Part shown: in pieces, positions 39,022-49,401 of the stretch
Layout: every line of letters begins with the position of its first letter
How positions within the stretch are numbered: the stretch's first letter is position 1
From: Mycobacterium barrassiae
GTDB lineage: Bacteria > Actinomycetota > Actinomycetes > Mycobacteriales > Mycobacteriaceae
Length of the DNA stretch: 64,000 nt
Reading direction: 5' to 3'
Assembly (NCBI RefSeq): GCF_025822765.1
Contig: NZ_JACKUK010000029.1
Coordinates: 310,001-374,000, forward strand
Position numbers and translations under genes: made by a program
Notes under the pieces: generated by a model
Databases searched by the model: none
What the model was told of the DNA's origin: nothing
The model's input: the letters and a program-made list of their open reading frames with translations, nothing else

Positions 39022-39663
39022 GTGGACAACGACACCGACGGCGTCGAGGACGACCTCGATCCTGCCGTGGTCGAGCGTGTCCGGCGCGACCTCGCCCAGC
39101 TGGCCTCGGACCGCGCCTCTGCGCCTGAGGTACCGCCAGACGTCACCGCACGGGTGGTTGCCGCGCTGCGGGCCGAATCGGACCCGGTGGCAGCGGCTCA
39201 TGCGGTGAAACGGCCCCCGCTGCCGCGGCTGCATCGTCTTGGGCTCGTCGTCGGCGTCGGTGCCGCGCTCACCGGCGTCATCGTCGGCACCTCGATGCTC
39301 AACCGCCATCCCGCACCCCGCTATCCGGCCGGCCCGACCGCCGAAAAGATCACCGTGAGCCGGCCCGCCACCACCATCCCCCTCTCTGATCCGGAGATCC
39401 TCGGCCTGCTGTCGCAATCCCCGGACTTGGGCCCGCTCACCGACCCCGCGCGCCGCGACTCCTGCCTCGGCGGCCTCGGCTACGCGCCGGGAGCGCAGGT
39501 GCTGGGCGCCCGTCCCCTGGACATGCACGGCAGGCCCGCGGTGCTGATGCTGCTGCCACCGGACGTATCCGAGGCCGAGACGGTGGTGGCTGTGGTGGTC
39601 GAACCCGAATGCAATGGCGCCCACACCGGCCTGTTGGCCAAGGCGGTCGTCACGCGCACGTAA
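39022..39663 (+). CDS. Putative anti-sigma-M factor, short form (Rv3912-like)
   Basis: The 213-residue single-pass membrane protein has a cytosolic N-terminus (VERVRRDLAQLASDRASAPE), a helix at about 77-95 (LGLVVGVGAALTGVIVGTSM) and an extracytoplasmic domain (LSDPEILGLLSQSPDLGPLT, CLGGLGYAPGAQVLGARPLD) similar to M. tuberculosis Rv3912. A GGGAG Shine-Dalgarno supports the GTG. From memory the M. tuberculosis protein is ~254 residues, and roughly 40 N-terminal residues have no counterpart here. There are only 40 nt between sigM and this start, so an extension would overlap sigM. Confidence 0.8.
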   Translation: MDNDTDGVEDDLDPAVVERVRRDLAQLASDRASAPEVPPDVTARVVAALRAESDPVAAAHAVKRPPLPRLHRLGLVVGVGAALTGVIVGTSMLNRHPAPRYPAGPTAEKITVSRPATTIPLSDPEILGLLSQSPDLGPLTDPARRDSCLGGLGYAPGAQVLGARPLDMHGRPAVLMLLPPDVSEAETVVAVVVEPECNGAHTGLLAKAVVTRT

Positions 39664-39682
39664 TCTGTCCATCAGGCCTGGC

Positions 39683-39709
39683 GGGAACACCCCGGCTTAG
39701 GCTGGTGTT
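39683..39709 (+). promoter_or_regulatory. Candidate SigH-type promoter of trxB2-trxA
   Basis: GGGAACA at 39683-39689 and GTT at 39707-39709, with 17 nt between, fit the mycobacterial SigH consensus (GGGAAYA-N16-20-GTT). The predicted transcription start is about 35 nt before the trxB2 ATG. In M. tuberculosis the trxB2-trxC operon is a known SigH target of the thiol-oxidative stress response. Confidence 0.6.
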
Positions 39710-39753
39710 ACACCCGTGCCGACGAAAAATCGGCGGAAAGGCGCAGGGCGCTC

Positions 39754-40728
39754 ATGACCTCCACCCCCACGGTTCATGACCTGATCATCATCGGATCCGG
39801 GCCAGCGGGTTACACCGCGGCTATCTACGCGGCCCGCGCCCAGCTGTCGCCGCTGGTGTTCGAAGGTGTTCAATTCGGCGGGGCGTTGATGACCACCACT
39901 GAGGTGGAGAACTACCCAGGCTTCCGCGACGGCATCACGGGCCCGGAACTGATGGACCAGATGCGCGAGCAGGCGCTGCGTTTCGGCGCCGACCTGCGCA
40001 TGGAGGACGTCGACGCCGTCGATCTGACCGGCCCGATCAAGAAGGTCACCGTCGGTGACGAGACCTATCAGAGCCGCGCCGTCATCCTCGCGATGGGCGC
40101 GGCCGCCCGGCACCTCGGTGTGCCCGGTGAGGAGGCCCTGATTGGCATGGGTGTCAGCACCTGCGCCACCTGCGACGGCTTCTTCTTCCGTGACGAGGAC
40201 ATCGTCGTGGTCGGCGGCGGCGATTCCGCGATGGAGGAGGCGACGTTCCTGACCCGTTTCGCCCGCAGCGTCACGATCGTCCACCGTCGTGAGGAGTTCC
40301 GGGCGTCGCGCATCATGCTGGAACGCGCCCGTGCCAACGAGAAGATCACCTTCCTGCTGAACACGCAGGTCACGGCCATCGAGGGCGACCCGAAAGTCAG
40401 CGGAGTGCGGCTGCGCAACACCATCACCGGCGAGGAATCCAAGCTCGACGTGACCGGCGTCTTCGTCGCCATCGGCCACGACCCCCGCTCGGAGCTGGTC
40501 CGCGGCCAGGTCGAGCTGGACGAGGACGGCTATGTTCAGGTCGGCCAGCACAGCACCGCCACGTCCGTCGAGGGCGTCTTCGCGGCGGGCGACCTTGTCG
40601 ACCACATCTACCGACAAGCGATCACCGCAGCGGGCACCGGCTGTTCCGCATCGATCGATGCCGAACGCTGGCTGGCCGAAATCGGTTCTGTCCCAAGCGA
40701 TGAAGAGACTTCCACCCCTGTTCGATAG
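39754..40728 (+). CDS. trxB: Thioredoxin reductase TrxB2
   Basis: NADPH- and FAD-dependent reductase that keeps thioredoxin reduced in the cytosol. The 324-residue enzyme has the FAD dinucleotide motif [16 protein letters not shown], the redox pair CATC (C137/C140), the NADPH motif [12 protein letters not shown] and the C-terminal FAD motif [10 protein letters not shown]. It ends 11 nt before trxA. A SigH-like promoter lies upstream. It is the sole essential thioredoxin reductase in M. tuberculosis (Rv3913). Confidence 0.97.
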   Translation: MTSTPTVHDLIIIGSGPAGYTAAIYAARAQLSPLVFEGVQFGGALMTTTEVENYPGFRDGITGPELMDQMREQALRFGADLRMEDVDAVDLTGPIKKVTVGDETYQSRAVILAMGAAARHLGVPGEEALIGMGVSTCATCDGFFFRDEDIVVVGGGDSAMEEATFLTRFARSVTIVHRREEFRASRIMLERARANEKITFLLNTQVTAIEGDPKVSGVRLRNTITGEESKLDVTGVFVAIGHDPRSELVRGQVELDEDGYVQVGQHSTATSVEGVFAAGDLVDHIYRQAITAAGTGCSASIDAERWLAEIGSVPSDEETSTPVR

Positions 40729-40739
40729 GAGTTAGACCC

Positions 40740-41072
40740 ATGACTGGAACCTCAGCGACGATCACCGTCACCGACGACTCGTTCTCCAGCGATGTGCTGT
40801 CCAGCAGTACGCCGGTACTGGTGGACTTCTGGGCCACCTGGTGCGGCCCGTGCAAGATGGTTGCGCCCGTTCTCGAAGAGATCGCCGGCGAGAAGGCCGG
40901 TCAGCTGACCGTTGCCAAGATCGACGTCGACGAGAACCCGGCCACCGCGCGTGACTTCCAGGTGGTGTCCATTCCCACGATGATCCTGTTCAAGGACGGT
41001 GCGGCGGTGAAGCGCATCGTCGGCGCAAAAGGCAAGGCCGCGCTGCTGCGCGAACTCGCTGACGTGGTGTAA
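40740..41072 (+). CDS. trxA: Thioredoxin
   Basis: The 110-residue thioredoxin has the active site WCGPCK (C35/C38), the buried Asp in VLVDFWATW and the cis-Pro loop VVSIPTMILFKDG. It is the partner of the adjacent TrxB2. The M. tuberculosis equivalent Rv3914 is called trxC. A GGAGTTAGACC stretch before the ATG supplies the ribosome binding site. Confidence 0.96.
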   Translation: MTGTSATITVTDDSFSSDVLSSSTPVLVDFWATWCGPCKMVAPVLEEIAGEKAGQLTVAKIDVDENPATARDFQVVSIPTMILFKDGAAVKRIVGAKGKAALLRELADVV

Positions 41073-41207
41073 CGCCGAAATTCGGCGGGTCGGACACCCG
41101 CCTGGCGTTTTCTCGAATCCCAGACGCGTCTGAGACAATGCTGTCTAGCTCTGCTACGCCTTGTCGGCGCTCTGCGACCGCCGGCATCCGTGACCGAAAG
41201 GCCGCCT

Positions 41208-42404
41208 ATGTCGAGTCTGCGTCGCGGTGACCGCGGGAGCGCGGTCACCGAGATCCGGGCTGCTCTGGCGTCCTTGGGCATGGTCGAAAACCCTGACGAC
41301 GACCTCACGACCGGTAAGCACGTCGCGCTCGACGTGTTCGACGACGAACTCGACCGCGCGGTGCGCGCATTCCAGCAGCATCGCGGGCTGCTGGTCGACG
41401 GAGTCGTGGGTGAAGCCACCTATCGCGCGCTGAAAGAGGCCTCGTACCGCCTCGGCGCGCGCACCCTCCACCATCAGTTCGGCGCACCGATGTTCGGCGA
41501 CGACGTCGCCACACTGCAGGCTCGACTGCAGGATCTCGGGTTCTACACCGACATGGTCGACGGACACTTCGGCCTGCATACCCATAACGCGCTGATGTCC
41601 TACCAGCGTGAGTACGGACTGTATCCGGACGGCATCTGCGGCCCGGAAACGTTGCGCTCCTTGTACTTTCTGGGTTCGCGCGTCACCGGTGGGTCCCCGC
41701 ACGCGATCCGCGAGGAGGAGCTGGTGCGCAGCTCCGGACCGCGGCTGTCGGGTAAGCGGATCATCATCGACCCGGGCCGCGGCGGTGACGACCACGGCCT
41801 GATCATGCAGAGTCCCGACGGGCCGATCAGCGAAGCAGACATCCTGTGGGACTTGGCAAGTCGGCTCGAGGGTCGGATGACTGCCATCGGCATGGAGACG
41901 TTCCTCTCGCGGCCGGCGAACCGCTCACCGTCGGATGCCGCGCGCGCCGCAACGGCCAACTCGGTGGGCGCCGACCTGATGATCAGCCTGCGCTGCGCCA
42001 CGCAGCCCAGCCCCGCCGCCAACGGCGTCGCCTCCTTCCACTTCGGCAACTCGCACGGTTCGGTGTCCACCATCGGGCGCAATCTGGCCGACTTCATCCA
42101 ACGAGAAGTGGTGGCGCGCACCGGATTACGTGACTGCCGCACACACGGGCGAACCTGGGATCTGCTGCGGCTCACCCGCATGCCGACGGTGCAGGTCGAT
42201 GTCGGATACATCACGAACCCGCGCGACCGCGGGCTGTTGGTGTCCCACCAGACCAGGGACTCGATCGCCGAGGGCATCCTGGCCGCTGTCAAGCGGTTGT
42301 ATCTGCTCGGCAAGAACGACCGCCCAACGGGCACTTTCACTTTCGCCGAGCTGCTGGCCCACGAACTCTCCGTCGAACAGGCCGGGCGGGTCAGCCCCAG
42401 CTGA
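41208..42404 (+). CDS. cwlM: CwlM: pseudo-amidase activator of MurA
   Basis: The 398-residue protein has two N-terminal PG-binding-type domains (SAVTEIRAALASLGMVEN, FQQHRGLLVDGVVGEATYRA; then LQARLQDLGFYTDMVDGHFG) and an Amidase_3-like domain. The usual zinc ligand His of DPGHGG is Arg (IIIDPGRGG), and the later His position reads SLRCATQ, so catalysis is unlikely. In mycobacteria cytosolic CwlM phosphorylated by PknB activates MurA. The C-terminal TGTFTFAELLAHE region that carries the regulatory Thr is present. I chose the ATG with a GAAAGG Shine-Dalgarno; a GTG 18 nt upstream is the alternative. Confidence 0.93.
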   Translation: MSSLRRGDRGSAVTEIRAALASLGMVENPDDDLTTGKHVALDVFDDELDRAVRAFQQHRGLLVDGVVGEATYRALKEASYRLGARTLHHQFGAPMFGDDVATLQARLQDLGFYTDMVDGHFGLHTHNALMSYQREYGLYPDGICGPETLRSLYFLGSRVTGGSPHAIREEELVRSSGPRLSGKRIIIDPGRGGDDHGLIMQSPDGPISEADILWDLASRLEGRMTAIGMETFLSRPANRSPSDAARAATANSVGADLMISLRCATQPSPAANGVASFHFGNSHGSVSTIGRNLADFIQREVVARTGLRDCRTHGRTWDLLRLTRMPTVQVDVGYITNPRDRGLLVSHQTRDSIAEGILAAVKRLYLLGKNDRPTGTFTFAELLAHELSVEQAGRVSPS

Positions 42405-42407
42405 TTT

Positions 42408-42434
42408 GGGCGCCCCTAACAGGGGTTGGCGCCC
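42408..42434. terminator. Hairpin at the convergent cwlM / Rv3916c-like gene ends
   Basis: GGGCG/CGCCC outer arms around CCCC-TAACA-GGGG. It spans the 11-nt gap and the last codons of the leftward gene, so it may terminate both transcripts. Confidence 0.5.
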
Positions 42435-43168
42435 GCACCCACCGGCTGCTGCAGCTGCGCACTTTCCAACAGGCGTTCCAGCGCCGCCTCGACGTCCGCC
42501 TTCCAGCCCAGTCCCTGCTCCAACTCCAGCCGCAGTCGCGGGAAATACGGATGCGGTGACACCACCACGAACCCGGCATCCTGCAGCAGGTCGGCGCCGA
42601 GCACACACTGGTCCACCGAGCAGTCCCCCAGCACGTCGACGATCGGCCGGAGCACCGGCGAGACCGCCCGCGGGTCCGACAGTTCGGCCACATCCGCGGT
42701 GTGACCGAACGCCTCGAGTGCGCGCACGCCGCGGCGCACGAGATCACCCACGACGGCGGCGATCAGGCTGCGCGGTAAGCCGTCGGCATCGTCGCAGGGT
42801 TCCACCCCCAAGGTGGTGAGCAGCACCGCGTCGGCGCTGACCGGACCCGACGGGAAGAGCCGGGCGCGCGGGACGGCGCGTGGCGGGGCATAGAACGCGT
42901 AGCCCAGGCACGGCTCGTCTCCTGTCAGAGTGTGGTCGTCACCCGCCGACGCGGGACACTGCACCGCCATCTGACCGCAGGCACCCCACTCGAGCATGAC
43001 CATCGACAGCCAGGCTTCCTTCTCGAATTCGGGGTCCCACAGCTGATTGCCGCCGGATTGTGTGGTCGGCAGGGTCGACGGATCCACCTCCCAGAACACG
43101 CACCGGCGGGCGTGCTTGGGCAGCTGCTCGAACGATTCGAGCCGCAGGGGTGTGATTCGTGACGGCAC
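42416..43168 (-). CDS. Conserved protein, GNAT acetyltransferase-like (Rv3916c)
   Basis: The 250-residue protein opens with SRITPLRLESFEQLPKHARRCVFWEVDP and includes FEKEAWLSMVMLEWGACGQ and GYAFYAPPRAVPRARLFPSGPVSADAVLL. It ends QLQQPVGAGANPC. The middle strand and helix pattern resembles GNAT N-acetyltransferases. It matches M. tuberculosis Rv3916c (~244 residues). The GTG start has a GGAGA Shine-Dalgarno; longer forms extend into the parB upstream region without similarity. No substrate is known. It is conserved beside parB in mycobacteria. Confidence 0.88.
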   Translation of the reverse strand: MPSRITPLRLESFEQLPKHARRCVFWEVDPSTLPTTQSGGNQLWDPEFEKEAWLSMVMLEWGACGQMAVQCPASAGDDHTLTGDEPCLGYAFYAPPRAVPRARLFPSGPVSADAVLLTTLGVEPCDDADGLPRSLIAAVVGDLVRRGVRALEAFGHTADVAELSDPRAVSPVLRPIVDVLGDCSVDQCVLGADLLQDAGFVVVSPHPYFPRLRLELEQGLGWKADVEAALERLLESAQLQQPVGAGANPC

Positions 43169-43392
43169 TAGCTTCTCCGGGTTCCGCACGGTGCTTTTGC
43201 GCACGGCTGCCACTCCAGGATAGAAGGGCGGCGCGCAGATGGCCCAAAATCGCCGCTGCGATCCTTCCGGAACGCTGTCGACGACGAAAGTCGTTGGTGC
43301 ACAGGGTGTTTCCGTGCGGAGCCGACCTCCATGAGCCACCTCTCAAGGGTATGTGTCACAGTGACGTAATTACCGCGGGTAGACGGTTAGCG

Positions 43393-44349
43393 CTAGGACG
43401 GACTCATCAGCTCGACGATCCGCTGTAGGTCGTCCACCGACCCGAATTCGACGACGATCTTGCCCTTGCGTTTGCCGAGGGCGACCGTGACGCGGGTGTC
43501 GAACGCCGTCGACAGGCGCTCAGCAACATCCTGCAGTCCCGGCATCTGGATCGGCTTGCGCCGCGGCGCCGAGGGCGTCGTCGTCTCGGCGCGGTTTGCC
43601 AGGGTGACGGCCTCCTCGGTGGCGCGCACCGAGAGTCCCTCGGCGACGATGCGCGCCGCGAGCTCCTCCTGCTTCTCCGGGCCGCCCTCGAGGGAAAGCA
43701 GCGCACGCGCATGCCCGGCGGACAGCACGCCGGCGGCCACCCGGCGCTGGACCGCGATCGGAAGCCGCAGCAAGCGGATCATGTTGGTGATGAGCGGCCG
43801 CGACCGTCCGATGCGGGCAGCCAGTTCATCGTGGGTGACCCCGAACTCGTCGAGCAACTGTTGGTAGGCGGCAGCCTCTTCCAACGGGTTCAGCTGGACG
43901 CGATGGATGTTCTCGAGCAGGGCGTCGCGCAGCATGCTGTCGTCGCCGGTCTCGCGGACGATCGCCGGGATGGTCGCCAGCCCCGCCTGCTGAGCGGCCC
44001 GCCACCGCCGCTCCCCCATCACGAGTTGGTACCTCGGCGTCGACTCGCCGGGGACCGCGCGCACGACGATCGGCTGCATCAGCCCGAACTCCTTGATGGA
44101 GTGGACGAGTTCCGCGAGCGCCTCTTCGTCGAAGACCTGTCGGGGCTGCTTCGGGTTAGGGTCGATCGCCGCCGGATCGATTTCTCGGTAGACAGCCCCC
44201 GACACATTCACCGGACCGCCGATCACCACATCGGCGGCGGCGTCACCCATCTTTCCGAGCGACGACTGCTCACCGTCGGACGGCCCGGTGGGAATGAGCG
44301 ATGCCAGGCCACGGCCCAGACCGCTGCGCTTGTTCTTGGGCTGAGTCAT
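43393..44349 (-). CDS. parB: Chromosome-partitioning protein ParB
   Basis: CTPase-type centromere-binding clamp, 318 residues. The N-terminal ParB/Srx domain has [20 protein letters not shown], and the CTP-binding motif region is [13 protein letters not shown] with [21 protein letters not shown]. The central HTH ([20 protein letters not shown]) and a C-terminal dimerisation segment follow. It loads on parS, three copies of which lie within 1-3 kb. The ATG has a GGAGAT Shine-Dalgarno. It starts 71 nt after the parA stop, so the parA-parB pair is probably co-transcribed. Confidence 0.96.
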   Translation of the reverse strand: MTQPKNKRSGLGRGLASLIPTGPSDGEQSSLGKMGDAAADVVIGGPVNVSGAVYREIDPAAIDPNPKQPRQVFDEEALAELVHSIKEFGLMQPIVVRAVPGESTPRYQLVMGERRWRAAQQAGLATIPAIVRETGDDSMLRDALLENIHRVQLNPLEEAAAYQQLLDEFGVTHDELAARIGRSRPLITNMIRLLRLPIAVQRRVAAGVLSAGHARALLSLEGGPEKQEELAARIVAEGLSVRATEEAVTLANRAETTTPSAPRRKPIQMPGLQDVAERLSTAFDTRVTVALGKRKGKIVVEFGSVDDLQRIVELMSPS

Positions 44350-44420
44350 TCCGATCTCCTCATCTACAACCTCGGCTCTTCACGCAAGCGCTCATCGCCA
44401 CCCACTCATTGCCACCCCAC

Positions 44421-46135
<1,715 letters not shown>

Positions 46136-46176
46136 TCAGGTTGCACCGAACTACATCGATGTAACTCTGCTCGTGG

Positions 46177-46746
46177 TCAGTCGATGAGGACGACGACGCG
46201 ACGCGACGGCTCCACGCCCTCGCTCTCGCTGTGCACACCGTCCACCGCCGCGACCGCGTCGTGCACGATCTTGCGCTCGAAGGGCGTCATCGGGGGCAAC
46301 TCTTCGCGCTCGCCCGTCGCCAGCACTCGCCGCGCCACCTTGTCCCCCAGCGCCGCCAACTCGTCGCGGCGGCGCCGGCGCCAGCGCGCGATGTCGAGCA
46401 TCAGCCGGCTGCGCTCGCCGGTCTTCTGGTGCACCGCCAGCCGCGTCAACTCCTGCAGCGCGTCGAGCGTCTCGCCCTTGCGGCCGACCAACTTGTTGAG
46501 GTCGCTGCCGCCGTCGATGCTGACCACCGCGCGGTCGCCTTCGACATCCAGATCGATGTCGCCGTCGAAGTCGAGAAGGTCGAGCAACTCCTCCAGGTAG
46601 TCGCCGGCGATCTCGCCCTCGGCCACCAACCGCTCCTCCAGGTCGTCCGCGCCTGAATCGCCGGCATCCTGCACGGTGTCTTCTGCGTCTTCTCTGGTGG
46701 CCTCGACCAATTCCTCGCTGCGTTCAGTCGTCTCAGCGTCAGTCAT
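46177..46746 (-). CDS. KH-R3H RNA-binding protein KhpB/Jag (Rv3920c)
   Basis: The 189-residue protein has an acidic N-terminus, a KH domain with the GxxG-type loop SDLNKLVGRKGETLDALQEL, and a C-terminal R3H domain (RRRRRDELAALGDKVARRVL with PPMTPFERKIVHDAVA; Arg and His of R3H present). It is the usual partner of YidC in the rnpA-yidD-yidC-jag cluster and a likely post-transcriptional RNA binder. It starts 105 nt after the yidC stop. Confidence 0.94.
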   Translation of the reverse strand: MTDAETTERSEELVEATREDAEDTVQDAGDSGADDLEERLVAEGEIAGDYLEELLDLLDFDGDIDLDVEGDRAVVSIDGGSDLNKLVGRKGETLDALQELTRLAVHQKTGERSRLMLDIARWRRRRRDELAALGDKVARRVLATGEREELPPMTPFERKIVHDAVAAVDGVHSESEGVEPSRRVVVLID

Positions 46747-46850
46747 TTGTGTGTCTCTCCCTGTCCTCCGGTGTCACACCGGTCGTCTTCGGGTTGTCCT
46801 GTTGCCCTTCGGCCGCGGAGGCATCCGCCGCGGCGACTACTGAGGGCCGG

Positions 46851-47960
46851 TCAACGTTTCCGTTTCTTGGGCCGAGCGCCCGGCCGTGGCGTCGCCCCCG
46901 GCCGCGGGCTTCGGTTGCCGGAGCCCGACGCTGTCTTGCCCGGACTCCCGCCGGTCGCCTTCGCGTTGGTCGATCCGTTCTCCGATGAGACGTCGACATC
47001 GTCGCCGTCGCTCGTCGTGATCTCGTGCGGCTCCGCGGCGGCCGCCTTCGGTTGCTTCTTCGGCTTGGCCCCGGGCGGCGGCGCGTTCTGTGCGCGCCGT
47101 TCCTTCGCCTCGAGCTTCTTCGCCTCTTCCTCTTTCGCGATCATCCCGAACACGTAGTGCTGCTGTCCGAACGTCCACACGTTGTTGGCGAGCCAGTAGA
47201 TGATGATGGCCAGCGGCAGAAACGGCCCGCCGACGACCACGCCGAGCGGGAACACGTACAGCGCAAGCTTGTTCATCATCGCGGTCTGCGGATTGGCTGC
47301 CGCTTCCGGGCTCTGCCTCGCGACCGACGCGCGGCTGTTGAAGTAGGTGGCGATGCCAGCCAGGATCATCAAAGGCACGCCGACGCCGATGACCGCCGCC
47401 CGGTTGAACGAGGTGAACGCCTCGAGGCCGTGCTGCTGGATCATCGTCGCGCCAAGCGGTGCGCCGAACAGATTCGCATCAAGGAAGTGGCCGACGTCCG
47501 CCGCGCTGAACACGTAGTTGCCCAGCGACCGGTTCTCCTCCACGGACAGACCCAGGCGTCCGATCCCCGTCTGGGTCCGGTTGAACGACATGAGCACGTG
47601 ATAGAGACCGAGGAAGACGGGCACCTGGGCCAGCATCGGCAGACAGCCGAGGATCGGGTTGAACCCGTGCTCGCGCTGCAGCTTCTGCATCTCCAGCGCC
47701 ATCCGCTGGCGGTCCTTGCCGTACTTCTTCTGCAGCGCCTTGATCTGGGGCTGCAACTCCTGCATCTGCCGCGTGGTGCGGATCTGCCTGACGAACGGCT
47801 TGTAGAGGATGGCGCGCAGGGTGAAGACGAGGAACATCACCGCCAGCGCCCACGCGAAGAAATTCTCCGGGCCGAGCACAAAGCTGAACGCCTTGTACCA
47901 GACCCACATGATCGCCGACACCGGGTAGTAAATGATGTCCAGGCTGAACCAATTAAACAC
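46851..47960 (-). CDS. yidC: Membrane protein insertase YidC
   Basis: Inserts and folds inner-membrane proteins, alone or with SecYEG. The 369-residue actinobacterial form has an N-terminal helix, a charged cytoplasmic loop ([20 protein letters not shown]), the conserved membrane core including [20 protein letters not shown], and a final [13 protein letters not shown] segment. The basic, low-complexity tail is Pro/Lys/Arg-rich and typical of ribosome-contacting YidC tails. GTG start, overlapping the yidD stop by 8 nt. Confidence 0.96.
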   Translation of the reverse strand: MFNWFSLDIIYYPVSAIMWVWYKAFSFVLGPENFFAWALAVMFLVFTLRAILYKPFVRQIRTTRQMQELQPQIKALQKKYGKDRQRMALEMQKLQREHGFNPILGCLPMLAQVPVFLGLYHVLMSFNRTQTGIGRLGLSVEENRSLGNYVFSAADVGHFLDANLFGAPLGATMIQQHGLEAFTSFNRAAVIGVGVPLMILAGIATYFNSRASVARQSPEAAANPQTAMMNKLALYVFPLGVVVGGPFLPLAIIIYWLANNVWTFGQQHYVFGMIAKEEEAKKLEAKERRAQNAPPPGAKPKKQPKAAAAEPHEITTSDGDDVDVSSENGSTNAKATGGSPGKTASGSGNRSPRPGATPRPGARPKKRKR

Positions 47961-48306
47961 GCGTCTCGCTCTCTGCTCGCGATGTCCGGGTACCCGTCAC
48001 ATCGTCGGCTGCATCCGGAACTACCCGGTGCTCGTCTGCGTCACCGCACGATTCATGCGAACCGCCGCGGCGCTCCGGTATCGGATCCCATCCTCCCTTA
48101 TGCCACGGCCCGCATTTCAGCAACCGCACCATGGCCAGCCACCCGCCCTTCACGACGCCGTACTCGGTCAGCGCGTCGACCGCGTACTGGCTACAGGTCG
48201 GCATGAAGCGACACGTCGCCGGCCGGAGCGGAGAGATCATGTGGCGGTAGAGCTGAATGACATAGATCAGCGCACGCGCAGCGGACGACCCGATCGAACG
48301 CTTCAC
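47953..48306 (-). CDS. yidD: Membrane protein insertion efficiency factor YidD
   Basis: The 117-residue UPF0161 protein has the conserved core [38 protein letters not shown] and [19 protein letters not shown], with its three Cys. The N-terminal helix is amphipathic. It acts with YidC at the inner membrane. The tail after GGWDP is longer than usual and acidic. It overlaps rnpA (ATGA) and yidC. Confidence 0.95.
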   Translation of the reverse strand: MKRSIGSSAARALIYVIQLYRHMISPLRPATCRFMPTCSQYAVDALTEYGVVKGGWLAMVRLLKCGPWHKGGWDPIPERRGGSHESCGDADEHRVVPDAADDVTGTRTSRAESETRV

Positions 48307-48668
48307 GGTGCCGCTCCAGACGGTCCGCTCTTCACCAGCGCGCGGCGCAAGGCCGTCCGCAACTCTTGTTCGAGTCGCGCGGAGATGGCGTACCGACTAC
48401 CCGGCAACGCCCGGATGACCACTCGGTCCGTGGGCTGCAATTCGTCGATGACTGTGCGCGCCACATGGCGCAGCCGTCGGGCGACGCGGTGCCGTTGTAC
48501 CGCGCTCCCAACGGATTTCGAGACGACGAGCCCGATTCGAGGGCCTTGGTCGTCGACCGCATTGCGCAAGGTGTGCACGACGAGATCGGGCTGCACCGCG
48601 CGCACCCCTTGGCTGACCGTGGCACCGAACTCGGACGACCTCGTCATCCGGTACCGCGCCGGAAGCAC
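48303..48668 (-). CDS. rnpA: Ribonuclease P protein component
   Basis: Protein subunit of RNase P, which removes 5' leaders from tRNA precursors. The 121-residue product has the family's opening [13 protein letters not shown] and the basic signature [20 protein letters not shown] (normally R-N-x-x-K-R-x-x-R; Asn is Gln here). It starts with GTG 19 nt after rpmH. Confidence 0.95.
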   Translation of the reverse strand: MLPARYRMTRSSEFGATVSQGVRAVQPDLVVHTLRNAVDDQGPRIGLVVSKSVGSAVQRHRVARRLRHVARTVIDELQPTDRVVIRALPGSRYAISARLEQELRTALRRALVKSGPSGAAP

Positions 48669-48687
48669 TGCTAGACCCTGTGTGGGA

Positions 48688-48831
48688 TCACGCAGTCAGC
48701 TTGCGGCGACCCTTGGAACGCCGGCTCGACACGATCGCCCGGCCTGCCCGGGTCCGCATCCGCAGCCGGAATCCGTGCACACGCGCGCGGCGCCGGTTGT
48801 TCGGCTGAAAAGTCCGCTTGCCCTTGGCCAC
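48688..48831 (-). CDS. rpmH: 50S ribosomal protein L34
   Basis: The 47-residue basic protein begins [20 protein letters not shown] and ends [10 protein letters not shown]; the [10 protein letters not shown] block defines L34. I chose the GTG with an AGGAG Shine-Dalgarno and full family length. It is the first gene of the leftward rpmH-rnpA-yidD-yidC-jag-rsmG-parA-parB series. Its promoter should lie in 48832-49130. Confidence 0.96.
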   Translation of the reverse strand: MAKGKRTFQPNNRRRARVHGFRLRMRTRAGRAIVSSRRSKGRRKLTA

Positions 48832-49132
48832 GGCTGTCTCTCCTCGTTTCCGTCTGGCGCCCACGGCCCACACCAGTGCACAGTCATGCCGGTGGGACGC
48901 GGTTGCCGTTGGTAAGCTCGTCCGTCTTGCTTAACCGGCGCGGTCCCCACAAAATCCGTGGGTCGCAGCCGTGCCGCCACGTTCGGGCGACTGTTCGAGG
49001 GTACTGACGAGATTTCCCTAGGTCAAACCGCGGTCGGGGCCGCCGCGGCCGGGCTCAGATCTTCACATTCGCCACAGCTGTCACCGTGTTTTGCGCCGAC
49101 CAAAGTAACCCTCAAACAATGTTGCAGAACGG

Positions 49133-49161
49133 TTGGCACCCGCGAAGAAAACTGTTAGCTT
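49133..49161 (+). promoter_or_regulatory. Predicted dnaA promoter (TTGGCA-N17-TAGCTT)
   Basis: A good -35/-10 pair with optimal 17-nt spacing. The expected start is near 49168-49172, leaving a leader of about 230 nt before the TTG of dnaA. A dyad begins exactly at the expected start. Confidence 0.55.
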
Positions 49162-49197
49162 CTGCCAGTGTCGTTTCGATAACGAAACGGCGGCAGA
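49161..49197 (+). promoter_or_regulatory. Palindrome/hairpin at the predicted dnaA transcription start
   Basis: Inner arms CGTTTCG (49172-49178) and CGAAACG (49183-49189) with a 4-nt loop ATAA. Outer arms TCTGCC (49161-49166) and GGCAGA (49192-49197) extend it. It could be an operator over the start site or a 5' hairpin of the dnaA leader. The rest of the 48832-49401 spacer holds no gene. Confidence 0.5.
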
Positions 49198-49325
49198 CAA
49201 CGAAGCGGAGATGCCCACCCAGTCGCGAGCCCACAGACCCAGCAGTACCCCTGTGACGAGCCCCGGCCAGCGGAATCTCAGCCCGTAGACAACCGAACGA
49301 CGACGACTGTCCGATCTCCACAACC

Positions 49326-49334
49326 TGTGGATAA
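49326..49334 (-). promoter_or_regulatory. DnaA box (TTATCCACA) upstream of dnaA
   Basis: Exact match to the canonical 9-mer on the minus strand (TGTGGATAA on the plus strand), 68 nt before the dnaA start. It is consistent with autoregulation of dnaA. Confidence 0.75.
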
Positions 49335-49401
49335 CTATGTGGACAGTTCGTCATCGTCACTTTGGCCTTCCCTGAAATGGCCGGCGAGGGGGTACGCGTC
49401 A

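Noticed and set aside
49327-49401. Upstream GTG start for dnaA adding 25 residues
   Set aside because: It begins inside a DnaA box and adds unrelated residues. The TTG at 49402 has a Shine-Dalgarno and matches the DnaA N-terminus.
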